From contig NZ_CP007033.1 of the NCBI RefSeq assembly GCF_000512895.1, positions 2,879,337-2,943,336 on the forward strand: a stretch of 64,000 nt of DNA. Direction: 5' to 3'. The notes beneath the pieces were generated by a model. The model did no database searches, was not told where the DNA came from, and saw nothing but the letters and a program-made list of their open reading frames with translations. Positions 61,911-64,000 of this stretch are shown here, in pieces. Every line of letters starts with the position of its first letter. The first letter of the stretch is position 1. The stretch comes from Dehalobacter restrictus DSM 9455 (lineage in GTDB: Bacteria; Bacillota; Desulfitobacteriia; Desulfitobacteriales; Syntrophobotulaceae). A program made the translations under genes and the position numbers.

Positions 61911-62552
61911 TTATGCCTTTTCTATATGATTCCGTTTTAAAGCAAGGACAACTCTTCGGTGAGGCTCTTCCCCTTCACTAAAAGTCGTTACTTTCAATTC
62001 ATTTTGCAGGGCCGTATGAATAATCCGCCGTTCTTGAGGACTCATCGGTTCTAAAACAATTCTATTGCCGCTTTTCTTAACCTTTTCAGCCAGTCTTTTA
62101 GCAAGAACAATCAGCGTTTCTTCCCGGCGCTTCCGATAACCCTCAACATCAATCACGATTCTCGTCTTATTAGACAATTTTTTTGCGACGGCTAAATTTG
62201 TCAGAAACTGTATGGATTCCAAAGTATCCCCTCTGCGGCCAATCAGTATGCCAAGGTCTAAACCGGTAATATTTATTTTGACCTGTTCATCACGATTAAA
62301 TACTTCGAAGTTGGCATTGACGGACATTGCCTTGGTCAACCCTTTCAGAAATTCACAGGCCAGTGCTCCCGGATCATCCTCAAAATTGATTCTGACTCTA
62401 GCCATTTTACTGCCAAAAAGTCCAAGGAGTCCTTTTTTTCCCGGTTCTTCCAGCACTTGAACAGTAACCTGATCTCTGCTGACGCCAAGTTCGGCTAATC
62501 CCAATTCAATAGCCTCTTCAACCGTTTTTGCAGTTTTATCTGCAACCTTCAT
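61911..62552 (-). CDS. jag: Jag/KhpB RNA-binding protein
   Basis: A 213-residue protein with an N-terminal Jag domain (KTVEEAIELGLAELGVSRDQ), a KH domain (GLDLGILIGRRGDTLESIQF) and a C-terminal R3H domain (ending RRVVLALKRNHIEKA). It binds RNA and affects cell-wall synthesis and sporulation in Firmicutes. It lies 12 bases after yidC, a conserved pairing. Confidence 0.94.
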   Translation of the reverse strand: MKVADKTAKTVEEAIELGLAELGVSRDQVTVQVLEEPGKKGLLGLFGSKMARVRINFEDDPGALACEFLKGLTKAMSVNANFEVFNRDEQVKINITGLDLGILIGRRGDTLESIQFLTNLAVAKKLSNKTRIVIDVEGYRKRREETLIVLAKRLAEKVKKSGNRIVLEPMSPQERRIIHTALQNELKVTTFSEGEEPHRRVVLALKRNHIEKA

Positions 62553-62564
62553 TCGTGTACCTCC

Positions 62565-63284
62565 TCAGTCAACAGAGGCTTCTTTTTTCTCTGCCGACAA
62601 CTTCTTATTGATATAGACAGTTTGCAGGATCGACACAATGTTCATCGTTATAAGATAGAAACCTAAGCCAGAAGGAAGCGTAATTACGATATAAGCCATA
62701 AAGAACGGCATGACATACAACATCATTTTCTGAGTCTGTTCGGCAGTAGCCTCAGCTGTATCTTTTTTCGCACCAGGCTGATTCTTGTTGGGGCTTGTTG
62801 CCATCGAGACCTTTGTCATTAAGAAAGACGTCACCCCAGCGAGAATCGGTAAGATTAAATGATAGGACAATTGAAAGCCGTATGCCACAGTAATATTGAA
62901 ACCTAAAAACCAGACACTGGCATCATTGCCGTAAGGGAAATTTGCCAACGTTCTATAAAATATCCACAAAATAGGAAGCTGTACCAAAATCGGCAAGCAC
63001 CCCGAATAAGGATTCACCTTTTCTTCACTATACAGTTCCATGATCTTCTGATTCATCTTCTGCTTGTCATTGGCATACTTTTTCTGCAGCACTTTCATTT
63101 TTGGCTGCAAATCCGTCATTTTGCGCATGGACTGCATCTGTTTCCAGGTCAACGGGTAAAGAACAATCTTAATGATGATGGTAAAGATGATAATTGCCAT
63201 ACCCCAATATGGCAATCCGATCATGGACGAGAGATCAAACAGCCACTTTAAGATCGCGGCCATTCCCTGATAAACGATATCCAC
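62565..63284 (-). CDS. yidC: YidC/OxaA membrane protein insertase
   Basis: A 239-residue insertase without the large periplasmic domain of Gram-negative forms. It has about five membrane helices, and the conserved YPLTWKQMQSMRKMTDLQPK region holds the groove arginine and cytoplasmic loop. The start is GTG 63282-63284 with AAGGAGGG upstream. No lipobox is evident, unlike the SpoIIIJ form of Bacillus. Confidence 0.94.
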   Translation of the reverse strand: MDIVYQGMAAILKWLFDLSSMIGLPYWGMAIIIFTIIIKIVLYPLTWKQMQSMRKMTDLQPKMKVLQKKYANDKQKMNQKIMELYSEEKVNPYSGCLPILVQLPILWIFYRTLANFPYGNDASVWFLGFNITVAYGFQLSYHLILPILAGVTSFLMTKVSMATSPNKNQPGAKKDTAEATAEQTQKMMLYVMPFFMAYIVITLPSGLGFYLITMNIVSILQTVYINKKLSAEKKEASVD

Positions 63285-63295
63285 AAGAACCCTCC

Positions 63296-63526
63296 TTAAA
63301 CTGGGTCATATCCGCCGGGATGAAAAGGGTGGCATTTGGTAATTCGTATGAGCGATTTACCAATCCCTTTGATGATCCCGTACTTTTTAACTGATTGAAT
63401 CGCATAATCCGAACATGTAGGATAAAATCTGCAGGTTCGTCCTTTCAGAGGTGAGACAAATCGTTGATAGAAAACGATGATGGAAACAAAAACAGTTTCC
63501 ATGATTTTACGCATTCTTTCCATCAT
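63296..63526 (-). CDS. yidD: YidD, membrane protein insertion efficiency factor
   Basis: A 76-residue protein with the conserved core [20 protein letters not shown] and [14 protein letters not shown]. It helps membrane protein insertion near YidC. I choose ATG 63524-63526; the next ATG codons are also possible. It overlaps the end of rnpA by 20 bases. Confidence 0.92.
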   Translation of the reverse strand: MMERMRKIMETVFVSIIVFYQRFVSPLKGRTCRFYPTCSDYAIQSVKKYGIIKGIGKSLIRITKCHPFHPGGYDPV

Positions 63527-63851
63527 AAATTCCCGCTTTTCTCCAAATATATAGTACAGATTTTTCAACTTCCTGCAAGGTTGCTTTGTTGATTGCCGCA
63601 CGGGCAATCAAAATCATTTCACAGTCCATCTTCAATCCGTCTATATTCAAACGAACAGCTTCGCGCATAAGCCTCTTCGCCCGGTTGCGCTTCACTGCAT
63701 TGCCAACTTTTTTAGAAGCAATAAATCCAAATTTTTTATTATGTCCTCGAAAGATGTATATGACAACTTGTCTTGAGGCATAACTTTTTCCATTGGTAAA
63801 GATACTTTGAAAATCGGTCTTTTTTTTCAACCTGTAAGACTTCAGCAGCAT
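63507..63851 (-). CDS. rnpA: Ribonuclease P protein component
   Basis: A 114-residue RnpA with the RNA-binding motif [21 protein letters not shown] near residue 48. With the catalytic RNA it matures tRNA 5' ends. It lies between rpmH and yidD as usual near the origin. Confidence 0.96.
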   Translation of the reverse strand: MLLKSYRLKKKTDFQSIFTNGKSYASRQVVIYIFRGHNKKFGFIASKKVGNAVKRNRAKRLMREAVRLNIDGLKMDCEMILIARAAINKATLQEVEKSVLYIWRKAGIYDGKNA

Positions 63852-63911
63852 ATGGCCCTCCTTGCTTTGCTAAAGGGCGTTCAGTACAAAAAAGGCCACA
63901 AACCTGCGGCC

Positions 63912-64000
63912 CTATACTGCTAACTTCTTACGACCTTTCAAACGACGACGTCTTAAAACGTTTCTACCGCCAGTACTTTTCATCCGTTCTAAGAATCCAT
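63912..64000 (-). CDS. rpmH: Ribosomal protein L34, cut by the window edge
   Basis: The last 28 codons of bL34 are visible, including RMKSTGGRNVLRRRRLKGRK and the ending KLAV. The 5' end lies past 64000. In this gene order dnaA and oriC should follow just to the right. Confidence 0.95.
   Translation of the reverse strand, partial: GFLERMKSTGGRNVLRRRRLKGRKKLAV

Overview
The window looks like the region left of the chromosomal replication origin of an anaerobic, selenocysteine-using, endospore-lineage Clostridia (Peptococcaceae). The markers are an alpha/beta-type small acid-soluble spore protein, a LonC-type protease, YyaC, the SCIFF peptide with its radical SAM maturase, tRNA-Sec with SelB, a giant 2-hydroxyacyl-CoA dehydratase activase, and an anaerobic (cbi-type) corrinoid operon. 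The corrinoid operon carries a cbiH broken by an internal deletion of about 101 bp. As I recall, this is the lesion described for Dehalobacter restrictus, a corrinoid-auxotrophic organohalide respirer, so Dehalobacter is my best guess. That is recollection, not something I could check. Almost every gene lies on the minus strand and the right edge reads rnpA-rpmH, so dnaA/oriC should lie just beyond position 64000 and the genes run with the replication fork.

Layout. 1-2360: start of an unknown gene, a LysE-type exporter, larC, and an unannotated 33-codon membrane peptide coupled to larC. 2361-5492: mcp and cheW behind a sigma-28-like promoter, then a divergent AraC-type regulator. 5711-22608: an 18-gene operon cbiM-N-Q-O-D-L-F-G-hemA-cbiH(broken)-cbiJ/sirC-hemC-cobA/hemD-hemB-hemL-cbiX-cbiET-cbiC. 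It is read leftwards from a sigma-A promoter through a cobalamin riboswitch that ends in an intrinsic terminator. It encodes cobalt uptake, the C5 route from glutamyl-tRNA to uroporphyrinogen III, and most of the corrin ring pathway. 23030-28320: rlmH, ssp and a 1457-residue activase.

28397-33241 is a nested mobile segment. An IS1634-family element is flanked by a perfect 161-bp direct repeat (a very long target duplication), and an IS66-family element with an 8-bp target duplication sits inside its right end. 33309-38469: htrA, walJ, a TPR protein, and scfB/scfA with a terminator between them, preceded by a lipoprotein gene. 38612-41700: tRNA genes for Gly, Phe, Glu and Lys, a cell-wall carboxypeptidase, and a decayed DUF3102 gene split by a 38-bp perfect palindrome.

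41830-51688 is housekeeping: purA (with a likely PurR operator), dnaB, lonC, rplI, a YybS-like membrane protein, a MazG-like protein, rpsR-ssb-rpsF, ychF, DUF951, cvpA and tRNA-Sec. 51689-52258 is a very AT-rich gap with repeated TGTAAATA motifs. 52259-55763 holds tusA-like, selB, yyaC and DUF4446 genes. 55794-64000 is the conserved origin-flanking block parS-parB-parA-rsmG-mnmG-mnmE-jag-yidC-yidD-rnpA-rpmH.

Gene starts were chosen from ribosome-binding sites and family N-termini, and several are GTG or TTG. No CRISPR array, rRNA or prophage was seen.
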